From positions 21,041 through 85,040 of the forward strand of contig DISB01000005.1 in NCBI GenBank assembly GCA_002421685.1: a DNA stretch of 64,000 bases, written 5' to 3'. Every line of letters begins with the position of its first letter. The stretch's first letter is position 1. Shown in pieces: positions 1 to 8,233 of the stretch. This DNA is from Bacteroidetes bacterium UBA6221 (GTDB lineage: Bacteria > Bacteroidota > Bacteroidia > Chitinophagales > Chitinophagaceae). A model generated the notes under the pieces. That model made no database searches. It saw only the letters and a program-made list of their open reading frames with translations, and was not told where the DNA came from. The position numbers and the translations under genes were made by a program.

Positions 1-239
1 TAGAAGTCTATGCTATAGTGTTTCGTTTTAAACCTATTTAACGATTAATTACGAATTATATTGCGTAATTGTGAAACCATTTTAACACAAATACCTTGCC
101 AAAATAATCCAATTCCTGTTTCCTGCTAAAATTTTGACGCAATTATTATGCGCCAATTGATATTAGAAGACGTACCAAATATGCAAAAAGTAAGGTTAAA
201 GTATTGTTAATGAAATTGTTATGGCCTGCCTATATCCTT

Positions 240-608
240 TTAGCGTAAAAAATGAAAGCAGAGGAACAATTGTATATAATGTAATAACTGGTCGAACCCA
301 ACTACCATGAATCCCCGGCGGCTTTGCCCAGCGGCAAAGTATTTTGAGCTTAACCGGCTGGTGACATAGTCTATGCAAAAATGTGTGATGAAAGTGATAC
401 CTGTAAACAGCAGCAGGCTTTTCCATCCCGTAAAATGAAAAAATCCGGCTGCAAACCAAACCGTTGTATAGATGGCTACATGAGTGAGCAGCGCAAGGCT
501 ATTTTTGCTTTTGTTCAAAGACATCCATTGCGATTGCAATACAAAATCTGCCAGCCAGTGAATGGCAACTATGATACAAGCCAATATTAGACCATCCTGC
601 ATCATCAT
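240..608 (-). CDS. DUF3307 family small membrane protein
   Basis: Integral membrane protein of 122 residues that I place in the DUF3307 family. The N-terminal helix carries the LADFVLQSQWM stretch typical of the family, and further hydrophobic segments lie near residues 37-57, 62-80 and 100-120, so about four membrane passes are likely. No biochemical role is established for the family. It is the last gene of a minus-strand run; the VOC gene ends 24 bases upstream. Three consecutive Met codons open the frame, so the start is uncertain by two codons. The 239 bases between it and the window edge hold nothing I can assign. Confidence 0.75.
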   Translation of the reverse strand: MMMQDGLILACIIVAIHWLADFVLQSQWMSLNKSKNSLALLTHVAIYTTVWFAAGFFHFTGWKSLLLFTGITFITHFCIDYVTSRLSSKYFAAGQSRRGFMVVGFDQLLHYIQLFLCFHFLR

Positions 609-632
609 TATCTATCCGGTTTATTGCAAGTC

Positions 633-998
633 CTATGGCTTCTCCTGGAAGACGCCAAATACATTTCCTTCGGTATCGGTGCATATGGCCAACTGGCCAT
701 AGCCGGGTACATCTTGCTTCCCGGTAATTATCGTGCCCCCGGCCTCGCTTACCTGTTCCAGGGTTTCGTCGATAGAGGATACGCCAATATAATTGATGAT
801 ACCCGCAGGGCTGTTTGCATCACGCCTGGATATGCCGCCACCTATCCCGGGTTTATTCTGCAGGTCTGCCGTGCCCACCATGAAATAATCCATTGGCCCA
901 GACAACTGCCGGATATCCCAACCAAATAGTTTTTCATAAAAATCCTTAGCCCTTTTCGGGTCGTCGGCACTGATGTCGAAATGCACTATTGTTGCCAT
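633..998 (-). CDS. VOC (glyoxalase/bleomycin-resistance) family protein
   Basis: Single-domain vicinal-oxygen-chelate protein of 121 residues. The opening HFDISADDPKRAKDFYEKLF and the closing CTDTEGNVFGVFQ are the two halves of the paired beta-alpha-beta-beta-beta fold. Family members bind a divalent metal and act as dioxygenases, isomerases or resistance proteins; nothing here fixes the substrate. The start at MATIVHFDI fits the usual very short N-terminus before the first strand. It lies 20 bases downstream of the lipoprotein gene, same strand, so the two may be co-transcribed. Confidence 0.85.
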   Translation of the reverse strand: MATIVHFDISADDPKRAKDFYEKLFGWDIRQLSGPMDYFMVGTADLQNKPGIGGGISRRDANSPAGIINYIGVSSIDETLEQVSEAGGTIITGKQDVPGYGQLAICTDTEGNVFGVFQEKP

Positions 999-1018
999 AT
1001 ACGGTCGTTTAAAAGTTG

Positions 1019-2077
1019 CTACTGGTATTGGATATATACAGGACTGGGATACAGTTTTAGTATTTCCTCCGGCTCCATCAGCTTGTGTGGCGATGTGAGT
1101 TTATCATTTTTGTAAAATAATTTAAACCCTGTAAACTGTACCGGCTCATTAACTATAGCCACCCGATAACTGTTGATTTTTTTTGCCGGAAACCCAAATC
1201 CATCCATATGCATTACTATCTGCACCTCAGGCCGCAGGACAATGTTTTTATACCCTGTCACCATTTCCCTGGTGAAGCGATGTACCACGAGCACCTTGGG
1301 TGGCAAATTATATTGGGTTACGATACCTGCCAGGTATTCCGATGCATAGTTAATATCCACCGCGTCGAAATATCCCAACCTTGATGCCGGGCGCTCACCG
1401 CCTTTCATAGAGTACTCGGGGTCTATGCCCAGGTGCACATTCGGCAAACGCAGGTATGGTTCCAACGTAGGAATTTCCGCCTGCAGGCTGCTGTGGCCCA
1501 CCTGCACATCCAGGAACACTATGCCATCAATTCCTTCTGCCAGTTGCAGCGCCTTTTCTATCTGCTCATGCGGCATTCTCAACCTGTATTTACCATCCTT
1601 GCCGGGTTGCGACTGCGCTGTAATGGCTATATAGTGCAGCGCGGGTATCACCGGCAATAAACTGTCTGCCTGCTCCCATTTTTTCACCTCCCGTTGCAGC
1701 CCGGCTATCATATCCGATGGTGGCAATTCCCCGAGGATGCCCATTCCTTTTGAGTAAAAGTTGCCATAATACGCAACTATACGATGGTATGGCAGTAACG
1801 CCCCTTCTAAGGGATAATCCATTTTAACGGGCCATTTATCGCCGGGCTTCCCGTGCACCAGGTGTGATTGCAGGCGGTTGAATAAAGCCGTGTCCTGCAA
1901 CAGGGTGTCCGACTTAGCGGCCTCTGTTTTAGAGATTGTATCAGCGGGTAACCGGTATATTTTCTTGCCTGCCTGCTGCAATTCCTTTCCAGCATCTTCC
2001 TTCCAGCAGGATAGGGCCAATACTGTTAAAAAGAGTACTGATACTATTGAAACTGTTATGTATTGCCACTTACGCAT
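1019..2077 (-). CDS. Putative lipoprotein with TIM-barrel-like domain, function unknown
   Basis: 352 residues. A hydrophobic N-terminus ends in the lipobox LALSC (Cys24), so an outer- or inner-membrane lipoprotein is expected. After a low-complexity linker (about 25-85) the body reads like a conserved alpha/beta-barrel family that I recall from actinobacterial secreted proteins: VAYYGNFYSKGMGILGE, IDGIVFLDVQVG, VHLGIDPEYSM, VDINYASEYL, KVLVVHRFT and VIMHMDGFG-like strands in order (here VMHMDGFG). The acidic residue of GIDPE and the His of LVVHRF are candidate active-site residues by position only. It lies 120 bases downstream of a polysaccharide deacetylase gene, which suggests but does not prove a glycan-related role. 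I cannot assign a reaction. Confidence 0.6.
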   Translation of the reverse strand: MRKWQYITVSIVSVLFLTVLALSCWKEDAGKELQQAGKKIYRLPADTISKTEAAKSDTLLQDTALFNRLQSHLVHGKPGDKWPVKMDYPLEGALLPYHRIVAYYGNFYSKGMGILGELPPSDMIAGLQREVKKWEQADSLLPVIPALHYIAITAQSQPGKDGKYRLRMPHEQIEKALQLAEGIDGIVFLDVQVGHSSLQAEIPTLEPYLRLPNVHLGIDPEYSMKGGERPASRLGYFDAVDINYASEYLAGIVTQYNLPPKVLVVHRFTREMVTGYKNIVLRPEVQIVMHMDGFGFPAKKINSYRVAIVNEPVQFTGFKLFYKNDKLTSPHKLMEPEEILKLYPSPVYIQYQ

Positions 2078-2197
2078 GGTCTGCTAATCTGATTCCCGAA
2101 ATATTCATACCGGGCAGGTGTAAAATTCTGTTATAATTACGGCTGCTTTTATGAGGCCTGTCAGGTGGACAAATGACATAAGTCACTAACGGGAGCT

Positions 2198-2944
2198 TTA
2201 CCTGAATGAGCTTTTCATTGCCGAAAGCAGTTGCCGGCCGTCCATATATCCTGTGGCTATCATGCGCCTCATAGTATACCCCCTGTCTTTGTCATCTCGT
2301 TTTCCGCCCAGTTGGTACGCCCCATTATAGCCATGCTCTTTGAGCTTTCTTACTGCCGTGGTATCCCAGGCCCCAAAAGGGTATACAAAATAAGGTACCG
2401 GCTTCCCTGTTATTCTTTCCAAATCTGCGCCTGGCCTGGCCAATTGTGTAGCCCAGTCCCCAGATTTATATTTGGTTACATTATGATGGTCCCATGTATG
2501 GTTCGCTATTACATGCCCCCTGTCCGACAATACTTTAACCTGTTCCCGGCTCATATACCCGGGCTTATCCAGCGTAACGGTCATTATAGAAAATACCGCT
2601 TTGAACCCGTATTTATCGAGTTCTGGCAAGGCATGGGTAAATTGGGATATCGTCCCATCGTCAAAGGTCAACACCACCACTTTGTCAGGAATTTGTTGCC
2701 CTTTCTCCAGGTATCGAAGGTGTTCAGCGGGCAATATAGTACGATAGCCGCTATCGTGCAGTGCCTTCATATGTTCCCGAAAACGCGCGGGAGGTATAAT
2801 GTAGACCCTTGCATTTTTTGAATCGTCCGGCTGCCATTCACGCACCTGGTGGTAGCACAATACCGGCACTTCTGTGCGCTGTGCAAAAACCGGGCACAGT
2901 GCCAGGGCCCAAACTATGATAATGCCAATAATAAACCTGGACAT
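2198..2944 (-). CDS. Secreted polysaccharide deacetylase (NodB domain)
   Basis: 248 residues with a signal peptide (about 1-21, cleavage after CPVFA). The NodB homology domain shows motif 1 as TFDDG (Asp95 catalytic base, Asp96 metal ligand) and motif 2 as HTWDHH (His149 and His153 as metal ligands); VYPFGAWD near residue 185 corresponds to motif 3. CE4 enzymes remove N- or O-acetyl groups from peptidoglycan, chitin or exopolysaccharide in the periplasm or at the surface. The substrate is not visible. The upstream 56-codon gene ends one base before this start codon, so the two are probably one transcript. Confidence 0.9.
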   Translation of the reverse strand: MSRFIIGIIIVWALALCPVFAQRTEVPVLCYHQVREWQPDDSKNARVYIIPPARFREHMKALHDSGYRTILPAEHLRYLEKGQQIPDKVVVLTFDDGTISQFTHALPELDKYGFKAVFSIMTVTLDKPGYMSREQVKVLSDRGHVIANHTWDHHNVTKYKSGDWATQLARPGADLERITGKPVPYFVYPFGAWDTTAVRKLKEHGYNGAYQLGGKRDDKDRGYTMRRMIATGYMDGRQLLSAMKSSFR

Positions 2945-2945
2945 A

Positions 2946-3116
2946 CTATACTTTCATCCCCCTTTTCTTCATTTCCTCCATGAGTTTCGCCGGGAACCCC
3001 GGCCTGCACGAGCAATGTTTCTGGTGTTCAGTATGCCATTTTACGCGCTCTTCAAAAGTTGCATTGGCAGGCATCTTATTTTTCAGGTGCCATTCCTTGT
3101 TGAGTTTCTGTTTCAT
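2946..3116 (-). CDS. Small conserved-looking protein, 56 residues
   Basis: A 56-codon frame read on the minus strand from ATG at 3116 to TAG at 2946-2948, immediately upstream of the deacetylase gene. The product is strongly charged (MKQKLNKEWHLKNKMP at the start) and has an HxxHC-x-C arrangement in the middle (TEHQKHCSCRPGFP), which could bind a metal. I recall similar short proteins with the KEWHL start and a CSCRP motif in other Bacteroidota, though I cannot verify this. The one-base gap to the deacetylase start suggests translational coupling. Function unknown; confidence rests on tight packing and composition. Confidence 0.65.
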   Translation of the reverse strand: MKQKLNKEWHLKNKMPANATFEERVKWHTEHQKHCSCRPGFPAKLMEEMKKRGMKV

Positions 3117-3194
3117 AACTGCAGATATTGTTGCAATTATCAGCTAATATCCATGCATCGGCAATGACAATCGTCAGGAAAAACGCGGATAATA

Positions 3195-4478
3195 TCATGC
3201 TACAGGTAGTAGTACGTGTATTTCAGTACCTATGTCAGGGTGCGAAACAGCAAATATGTCTCCCTGGTGCATGTGCGCAATCTTTTTGCATAAGGCCAAT
3301 CCTATCCCCGTGCCGGTATACTGCTCATTAGTGTACAACCGCTCGAAAATATTAAATACCCTTTCAGCATACTCTTGTTCGAAACCAACACCATTGTCAC
3401 ACACTACTATTTCATAATACTGTCTGCCCGGTTCTATTTGCAGGTTGTGCGCCTGGACGTCACGGCCCTCCACCCGCCGTGCCGAAATATTGATAACACC
3501 GGGCTCATTCGCTCTTGCAAACTTCAGGCTGTTGCTGATAAGGTTATGTAACAGTTGATTCATTTGCAGGGGCATTGCCTTTACCACAGGCAGCTTCCCA
3601 ACGATAACGCTGGCGTTTTTCTGCTCGATCTTCAGCTCAAAATCTTCCAATACATTAGCCACGATTGTATCCAGGTCCACATCTTCAAACTGTGTATCCG
3701 CATAATCAAGTTTAGAGTAGTTGAGGATATCATTGATGAGGTTGGACATCCGGTCTGAAGATTTTTTTATCTTTTGCAGGTAAAGCTGGTTATCCTCGTC
3801 AAAGTATTTCGCTGCAGACTGCTCGAGACGTTGACTGAATGTCCGTATTTTTCTTAGTGGCTCCTGCATATCGTGCGAGGCTATGAAGGCAAATTGCTCC
3901 AGTTCTTCGTTGCTCTTTTGCAAGGCGCGGTTTACCTCCTGCAATGCCCGGGTTCTTTCATCTATTCGTTTTTCCAGGTCGTCGGCCATACGCTTGTAGC
4001 GCTTTTTACTTTCATGCAGTTCTTTTTCTTTTTTTTTCAGGCCGGTTATATCCATCAGCAGGTTGATACCACCTACAATATTTCCTTCGGCATCCGTTAT
4101 CGGGTCGGGGTAAGATATTATATTCCTCCTTTTCCCGTCAGGACGTTCAATGATCATTTCGACGCCGTGCACACTTTGTCCCTCCTGCAATGCCCTCGCC
4201 ATCGGGCAATCACCAGGCTGTATAGGTGTTATCCCGTCTACACCGTATGCTTTCAAAGCGCCGCACCACATTTCCTTACCGTGCTCAGGCTCCCTGCCCC
4301 ATAGATCTGCCGCCGCCTTGTTGTAAAAAGTAATGTATCCTTCTGTATTACAGGTATATATTGGCGCTGCCAGGTTATGGATCATCTGGCTGTGCATATA
4401 TTCATTGGCTTGTAACTGCGTTAAGGTGCATGCGTCATTTCTCAGGCTTCCACTCAATGTATGTATCCGGGGTTCCAT
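3195..4478 (-). CDS. PAS-domain sensor histidine kinase
   Basis: 427 residues without a membrane segment, so probably cytoplasmic. A PAS domain spans roughly 25-145 (IYTCNTEGYITFYNKAAADLWG, with a PAC-like IISYPDPITDAEGN), then a long coiled coil (about 146-195), then the DHp domain with phospho-acceptor His202 in SHDMQEPLRKI. The ATPase domain follows with N box NSLKFA, G1 box DNGVGFE and G2 box GTGIGLALCKK. The Cys-containing pocket of the PAS domain (CPMARALQEG) is often seen in PAS sensors of this phylum; the ligand is unknown. No response regulator is adjacent, so it is an orphan kinase. Confidence 0.9.
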   Translation of the reverse strand: MEPRIHTLSGSLRNDACTLTQLQANEYMHSQMIHNLAAPIYTCNTEGYITFYNKAAADLWGREPEHGKEMWCGALKAYGVDGITPIQPGDCPMARALQEGQSVHGVEMIIERPDGKRRNIISYPDPITDAEGNIVGGINLLMDITGLKKKEKELHESKKRYKRMADDLEKRIDERTRALQEVNRALQKSNEELEQFAFIASHDMQEPLRKIRTFSQRLEQSAAKYFDEDNQLYLQKIKKSSDRMSNLINDILNYSKLDYADTQFEDVDLDTIVANVLEDFELKIEQKNASVIVGKLPVVKAMPLQMNQLLHNLISNSLKFARANEPGVINISARRVEGRDVQAHNLQIEPGRQYYEIVVCDNGVGFEQEYAERVFNIFERLYTNEQYTGTGIGLALCKKIAHMHQGDIFAVSHPDIGTEIHVLLPVA

Positions 4479-4620
4479 ATACGTTCTCTTTATTCAACAT
4501 TCCTCTTACAGTATTAGTCAAAAAACCGTGCCGCACCTGACTTTCAGGATAGAATAAGCAGCGGTGAGTTAAAAGAAATGATGTAATTATGACATAATTG
4601 CCATTAGTTAAACAAAATAG

Positions 4621-4636
4621 CCCGGTTACTTCCGGG
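4621..4636 (-). terminator. Rho-independent terminator, minus strand
   Basis: Read on the minus strand, CCCGG-AAGTAA-CCGGG is followed by CTATTTTG. The left arm overlaps the end of the 54-codon gene at 4626-4790, whose TAA stop is in the loop. It would end the transcript of the small-lipoprotein/MBL-hydrolase run before the histidine kinase gene. The stem is only 5 bp and the T-tract is interrupted. Confidence 0.5.
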
Positions 4637-4790
4637 TTATCTTGCTAAACAGGAATATTATACCGGCAATAATAGCCACAACAATGAGTATCCCGGTCCA
4701 TACTCCCGCTTCAAAAATATCGCCAACCAATTCGCATCCCGAAAACGCCGTAAGCAAGGCCAGCAGTATCACTGTTCTCAGTTTATACAT
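4626..4790 (-). CDS. Small lipoprotein/single-pass membrane protein, 54 residues
   Basis: A 54-codon frame from ATG at 4790 to TAA at 4626-4628. The N-terminus (MYKLRTVILLALLTAFSGCE) is a lipoprotein signal with lipobox FSGC (Cys19), followed by a second hydrophobic helix (about 31-48) and a basic end. This is the layout of a very small Bacteroidota family of one-helix lipoproteins of unknown role, often mislabelled in databases. It follows the 82-residue lipoprotein gene by 12 bases. The TAA stop lies in the loop of the terminator hairpin, which supports it being the last gene of the unit. Confidence 0.7.
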   Translation of the reverse strand: MYKLRTVILLALLTAFSGCELVGDIFEAGVWTGILIVVAIIAGIIFLFSKITRK

Positions 4791-4802
4791 AAGATCAAGT
4801 TT

Positions 4803-5051
4803 TTAATTAGATGGCCCCCGTCGTCCTTCTGCGCTATCCTGCCCGCTTACAGTATTGGTACGCAGTCCTGAATCTTCAGCTCCCTGGTACCTGGTTTCAT
4901 CTTTTGTCGGGTCGTCTGGCCCATATTCGGCGGGCGCTGTGCCGTACTGATTGGTTGAATCAATAGGTGTACTTGTCCCCGAATTGTCGGGGTCCCCGCA
5001 AGAGGCCAGCAATAGCGCCACACAGGCCAGTACGTGTAGTGTGCGTTTCAT
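4803..5051 (-). CDS. Small lipoprotein of unknown function
   Basis: 82 residues. The signal peptide ends in LLASC (Cys18), giving a mature lipoprotein of about 65 residues that is hydrophilic and rich in Gly, Asp, Ser and Thr with no predicted fold. Nothing in it suggests an enzyme. It sits between two tiny membrane genes on the same strand with gaps of 12 bases on both sides, so the three probably belong to one transcript that begins upstream of the MBL hydrolase gene or just downstream of it. Function unknown. Confidence 0.65.
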   Translation of the reverse strand: MKRTLHVLACVALLLASCGDPDNSGTSTPIDSTNQYGTAPAEYGPDDPTKDETRYQGAEDSGLRTNTVSGQDSAEGRRGPSN

Positions 5052-5063
5052 ATGTAGTTTAAG

Positions 5064-5276
5064 TTATTTTTTCTTCTTGTCCAGTGCTATCATAGCGATG
5101 CCCGCTACTACCACTATGCCACCCGCGTACACAGGCCACCCTATCGTTTTATTTTCTTCTTTATTGATCTCCAGGGGGCCGAGGTCGGCCACTTTCTCCT
5201 CGGTTTTAAAATTGATAGTGTTGAATACCAGCATCAATATGCCGATAACCACGAGTATTATTCCAGCTACTTTCAT
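5064..5276 (-). CDS. Small two-helix membrane protein
   Basis: 70 residues with two clear membrane helices (about 3-18 and 47-63) joined by a charged loop (FKTEEKVADLGPLEINKEENK) and ending in a lysine run. It is presumably an inner-membrane protein with both ends in the cytoplasm. The pattern resembles small DUF3185-like membrane proteins that are common in this phylum; no function is known. It sits 37 bases downstream of the MBL hydrolase gene and 12 bases upstream of the small lipoprotein gene. Confidence 0.65.
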   Translation of the reverse strand: MKVAGIILVVIGILMLVFNTINFKTEEKVADLGPLEINKEENKTIGWPVYAGGIVVVAGIAMIALDKKKK

Positions 5277-5313
5277 ACTAGTAGCTATATAAAAAATCGT
5301 GCCGCGCCTGAAA

Positions 5314-6444
5314 TTATCTTATTTGCTCCCACCACCTGGACGATGGTATCTCCTCCTCCAGCACAACAGGCTGGCCTATTTGAGGCGTATAAAAAGGCAC
5401 CCCCATTTCTTCGGCCTTCTTCGTAGCACGTATTACGGGATCCGTCCAGCTATGAAAGGCAAGGGTAAATGCCGCCCAATGAATGGGCATGGCGGCCTTT
5501 GCCTGTACGTCTATCGCCGCCTGTATAGTTTCTTCGGGTGTCATATGTATGGCCTTCCATTTATCGCCGTATTGACCACATTCCAGCATCGCAAAGTCAA
5601 ACCCGCCGTATTGCTCACCTATTTGCCTGAAATGCGGGCCATAACCGCTGTCTCCACTGAAGTATATTTTAGCACCGGGGGCGATGATGACCCAGGAAGC
5701 CCACAATGTAGCGGCCCTGTCACCAAAGCCCCGGCCCGAAAAGTGCCTTGCAGGTGTACAGGCGAATACCAGGCTGTCGAGCCTTATCTCCTGCCACCAG
5801 TCCAGTTCATGTATTTTTTCGGCCGGGACTCCCCACCGCCTGAAATGCGCTCCTACACCCAGCGGCATATAAAATTCCTTTGTTTTTGCCTTGAGCTTCA
5901 TAATGGAGCCATAGTCCAGGTGGTCGTAATGGTCGTGCGACATAATAATGGCGTCTATCTGGGGCAGTTTCTCTATTTCTATCGGGAGGCCATCTGAAAA
6001 TCTCTTGCCTCCCAACATCGGGTGCGGGGCCGGTACCGGGCCAAACATCGGGTCCAGCAATATTTTCTTTCCGGCTATCTCTACGAGGAACGCAGAATGA
6101 CCGAACCATGTAAGCCGGGTAATACTATCGGGTTTTCGCTCAATGTCCAGCGAATCTATTTTAAGAACCGGGAAGCTCGTGGCAGGCCGCCGCGAACCAT
6201 CACGCTTCAACATTTGCGATAACAGGTAGGGTATGTCCCTCCAGCCTATCTCTATTTCTGAAGGTATTTGGTTAATGAATTTCCCGTCTTTATAATGACC
6301 GGTCTGTGCAAATTTCCGTTTTTCTTCTTCCGTTATCTTACCGCCAAACTGCGGGCTTGTATTCACAAATACAATGGTCACTATCACTACCAACAGGATA
6401 ATGCTTAACAAAACTATGCCCGTCATTTTCAGTACCTTTTTCAA
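5314..6444 (-). CDS. MBL-fold metallo-hydrolase, NAPE-PLD/UlaG-like, membrane anchored
   Basis: 376 residues. An N-terminal helix (about 8-28) anchors the protein, leaving the catalytic domain in the periplasm. The metallo-beta-lactamase signature is SHDHYDHLD, with further ligands in PARHFSGRG and FSGDSGYG and the closing histidine in MPIHWAAFTLAFHSW. The WFGHSAFLVEIAGKKILLDPM block is typical of the subfamily that includes N-acylphosphatidylethanolamine phospholipase D, so a phospholipid or ester substrate is plausible; the sequence does not settle it. A -7 element lies 45 bases upstream of the start. Confidence 0.85.
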   Translation of the reverse strand: MKKVLKMTGIVLLSIILLVVIVTIVFVNTSPQFGGKITEEEKRKFAQTGHYKDGKFINQIPSEIEIGWRDIPYLLSQMLKRDGSRRPATSFPVLKIDSLDIERKPDSITRLTWFGHSAFLVEIAGKKILLDPMFGPVPAPHPMLGGKRFSDGLPIEIEKLPQIDAIIMSHDHYDHLDYGSIMKLKAKTKEFYMPLGVGAHFRRWGVPAEKIHELDWWQEIRLDSLVFACTPARHFSGRGFGDRAATLWASWVIIAPGAKIYFSGDSGYGPHFRQIGEQYGGFDFAMLECGQYGDKWKAIHMTPEETIQAAIDVQAKAAMPIHWAAFTLAFHSWTDPVIRATKKAEEMGVPFYTPQIGQPVVLEEEIPSSRWWEQIR

Positions 6445-6488
6445 AATTGTTTGCCCCGAACAGAATGTTATATCATATACATACCCGG

Positions 6489-6496
6489 CAAATGTA
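6489..6496 (-). promoter_or_regulatory. -7 element upstream of MBL hydrolase
   Basis: On the minus strand the sequence reads TACATTTG, an exact match to the Bacteroidota -7 consensus TAnnTTTG, 44 bases before the start codon of the MBL hydrolase gene. No TTTG box is found at the expected distance upstream, so the promoter is only half supported. Confidence 0.45.
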
Positions 6497-6666
6497 CCTC
6501 AGGCTATAATGCGACGGAACAAGGTTTCGGTTAAATGAAAGGAATTATCGGTAAAAAAGCGAAAAAAGACGGTGGGATAGAATAGTCTGCGCATAACTCA
6601 ATGGCATAAGTGGTTATCTCTTTTTGCCATGCAACTTTATAATTATAGTTTTACCGGCAATCGCTA

Positions 6667-7230
6667 ATGTCTATGAAAGAACTGAATTTCTCACCCTTCC
6701 CGGTACTCGAAACGGAACGGTTGGTGTTGCGCAACCTGCATCATGACGATAAGGAGCAGGTATTTGCTATTCGGGGCAATGCAACGACCATGCAATATAT
6801 ACCTCGCCCCATAGCGAGGACTGTTGACGACGCTATGGGCGTTATTGAAATGATCACCGGTTTTACTGCCGGCAATGAACGTATCAACTGGGCTATAACT
6901 GAACGCGGCAATGACAAACTGGTGGGCATAATAGGCTATGTAAATTTCAAACCGGAAAGCCACCGTGCCGAAGTAGGGTACGTCCTCCACCACGAATATT
7001 TAAGAAAAGGCATCGCGCAGGAAGCGCTGAAGGCTGTGCTGGGTTACGGCTTTGATACCATTCAGCTACATTCAATAGAAGCGATAATCAACACGCAAAA
7101 CGAAGCCTCAATAAAACTGGTGGAGAAACTGGGGTTCGCCAGGGAAGCGCATTTCAGAGACTATATATTTCACGACGGCAGGTACTGGGACGAATATATC
7201 TATTCGCTCATTAACCCCGCACATGTGTAG
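6667..7230 (+). CDS. GNAT N-acetyltransferase, RimJ/RimL type
   Basis: 187 residues covering a complete acetyltransferase_3-type GNAT domain: ETERLVLRNLHHDD at the N-terminus, the strand-4 region AEVGYVLHHEYLRKGIAQEAL containing the R-K-G-I-A acetyl-CoA loop, and NEASIKLVEKLGF toward the end. RimJ/RimL-like enzymes acetylate protein N-termini or small molecules; the target here is unknown. The start may be Met1 or Met3 (MSMKEL). It stands alone on the plus strand after a minus-strand cluster. Confidence 0.88.
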   Translation: MSMKELNFSPFPVLETERLVLRNLHHDDKEQVFAIRGNATTMQYIPRPIARTVDDAMGVIEMITGFTAGNERINWAITERGNDKLVGIIGYVNFKPESHRAEVGYVLHHEYLRKGIAQEALKAVLGYGFDTIQLHSIEAIINTQNEASIKLVEKLGFAREAHFRDYIFHDGRYWDEYIYSLINPAHV

Positions 7231-7263
7231 CAATAAAGACCACTAAAACAGCGTTATCTAAAG

Positions 7264-7286
7264 TTCCCCTCCAGGGGGATTGAGGG
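7264..7286. repeat. Short GC-rich inverted repeat, CCCCT/AGGGG type
   Basis: The sequence CCCCTCCAGGGGG followed by ATTGAGGG is one of four short inverted repeats of this style in intergenic DNA of the window (others at 44828-44850, 49761-49779 and 58339-58365). It lies between the GNAT and RraB-like genes. Confidence 0.45.
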
Positions 7287-7331
7287 ATCAACCCGCGATG
7301 AGAAAACCAGGGTCCAGAGAAACTTACCGAG

Positions 7332-7742
7332 ATGAAACAGTCGAGGCTCATAAAAATACCCTGGAATAAAGGGCAATACCAAACTAAGGCTGATATGGAG
7401 CGTAACAAGAACCGACAGCGGTACGGTGGAAGCCGGGTGCCGGAGCTACTGGGCATGCTCACCGACCTTGATAACAAAGAATTGCCGGTAGAGTATTTTT
7501 TCTTCGCAAACACTGAACAAAAAGCCTCTGTCCTTGCTGATGCTTTATCTAAGATGGGCTATACAGTTTATGGCTATGCACCTTGCGCCCATGACAAATC
7601 ATTATACTCCATTTGTGGCTGCACACCTAAAATGAAAATGACCGGCAACATTATGTCAAACTGGGCAGAACAAATGTGCGAGCTCGGATTTGACTATGAC
7701 TGCAAATTTGACGGTTGGGGTACATCTCCGGGCATGGAATAA
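7332..7742 (+). CDS. RraB-like (regulator of ribonuclease activity B) domain protein
   Basis: 136 residues. A basic N-terminal extension of about 45 residues precedes a compact domain starting at LPVEYFFFANTEQKASVLADAL, continuing through MGYTVYGY and closing with YDCKFDGWGTSPG. This matches the RraB/DUF695-type ferredoxin-like domain, in which the FDGWGT ending is characteristic. In Escherichia coli RraB binds and inhibits RNase E; Bacteroidota members are not characterised and may have other roles. The basic extension could contact nucleic acid, or the true start may be at an internal Met such as residue 22. It is convergent with the XRE gene. Confidence 0.75.
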   Translation: MKQSRLIKIPWNKGQYQTKADMERNKNRQRYGGSRVPELLGMLTDLDNKELPVEYFFFANTEQKASVLADALSKMGYTVYGYAPCAHDKSLYSICGCTPKMKMTGNIMSNWAEQMCELGFDYDCKFDGWGTSPGME

Positions 7743-7764
7743 CCTTTGGCTATTCACACCATCA

Positions 7765-8097
7765 CTACACAGCTATGGCCTGGCAATTTTCAATGATCTC
7801 CCGGTTCTCATTGCCCACTATCTGCAGAGCAAGATTCTTAATAGAAGGGAAAAGCATATCGTAAACATTTTTCTTATTGGTAGGCACGTCTGTGTCCTGC
7901 ATGGCCAGTATATAAAGCACGGCTTCCGGTATTTCCATCACTGTGCATATACTCTGAATGGTCTTGTTGCTGGGGCGTTTTATTGAATTTTCGATTTGTG
8001 ACAGTGAGGTTTGCGAAATGCCGCTTCTTTCAGCCAATTCCTGCTGTGTTATACCCAATTGCCTCCTTACTGAACGTATGGCTACTCCTAAATTCAT
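7765..8097 (-). CDS. XRE-family helix-turn-helix regulator
   Basis: 110 residues. The first 60 form a Cro/CI-type DNA-binding domain: RRQLGITQQELAERSGISQT with the recognition helix around SQTSLSQIENSIKRPS. The remaining part (about 65-110) has no recognised effector domain. Such stand-alone XRE proteins usually repress themselves or a neighbour. The nearest divergent gene is the 80-residue hypothetical at 8234, 136 bases away. No clear operator is seen in that gap. Confidence 0.9.
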   Translation of the reverse strand: MNLGVAIRSVRRQLGITQQELAERSGISQTSLSQIENSIKRPSNKTIQSICTVMEIPEAVLYILAMQDTDVPTNKKNVYDMLFPSIKNLALQIVGNENREIIENCQAIAV

Positions 8098-8233
8098 ACC
8101 TGTAGGTTATTTTTAATACTTCCTTATTAAACATTCGGGTAATAATCCTATTGCCTATATAGACGTACAGGCTAAAAAAAAGGTTGGCACGATTTTAAGG
8201 ACGGCTGAAAAAAATGAAGGTAATTTTATACTC

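Noticed and set aside
196..459. Minus-strand open frame of 87 codons at the left edge
   Set aside because: Overlaps the DUF3307 gene in another frame and has no recognisable sequence.
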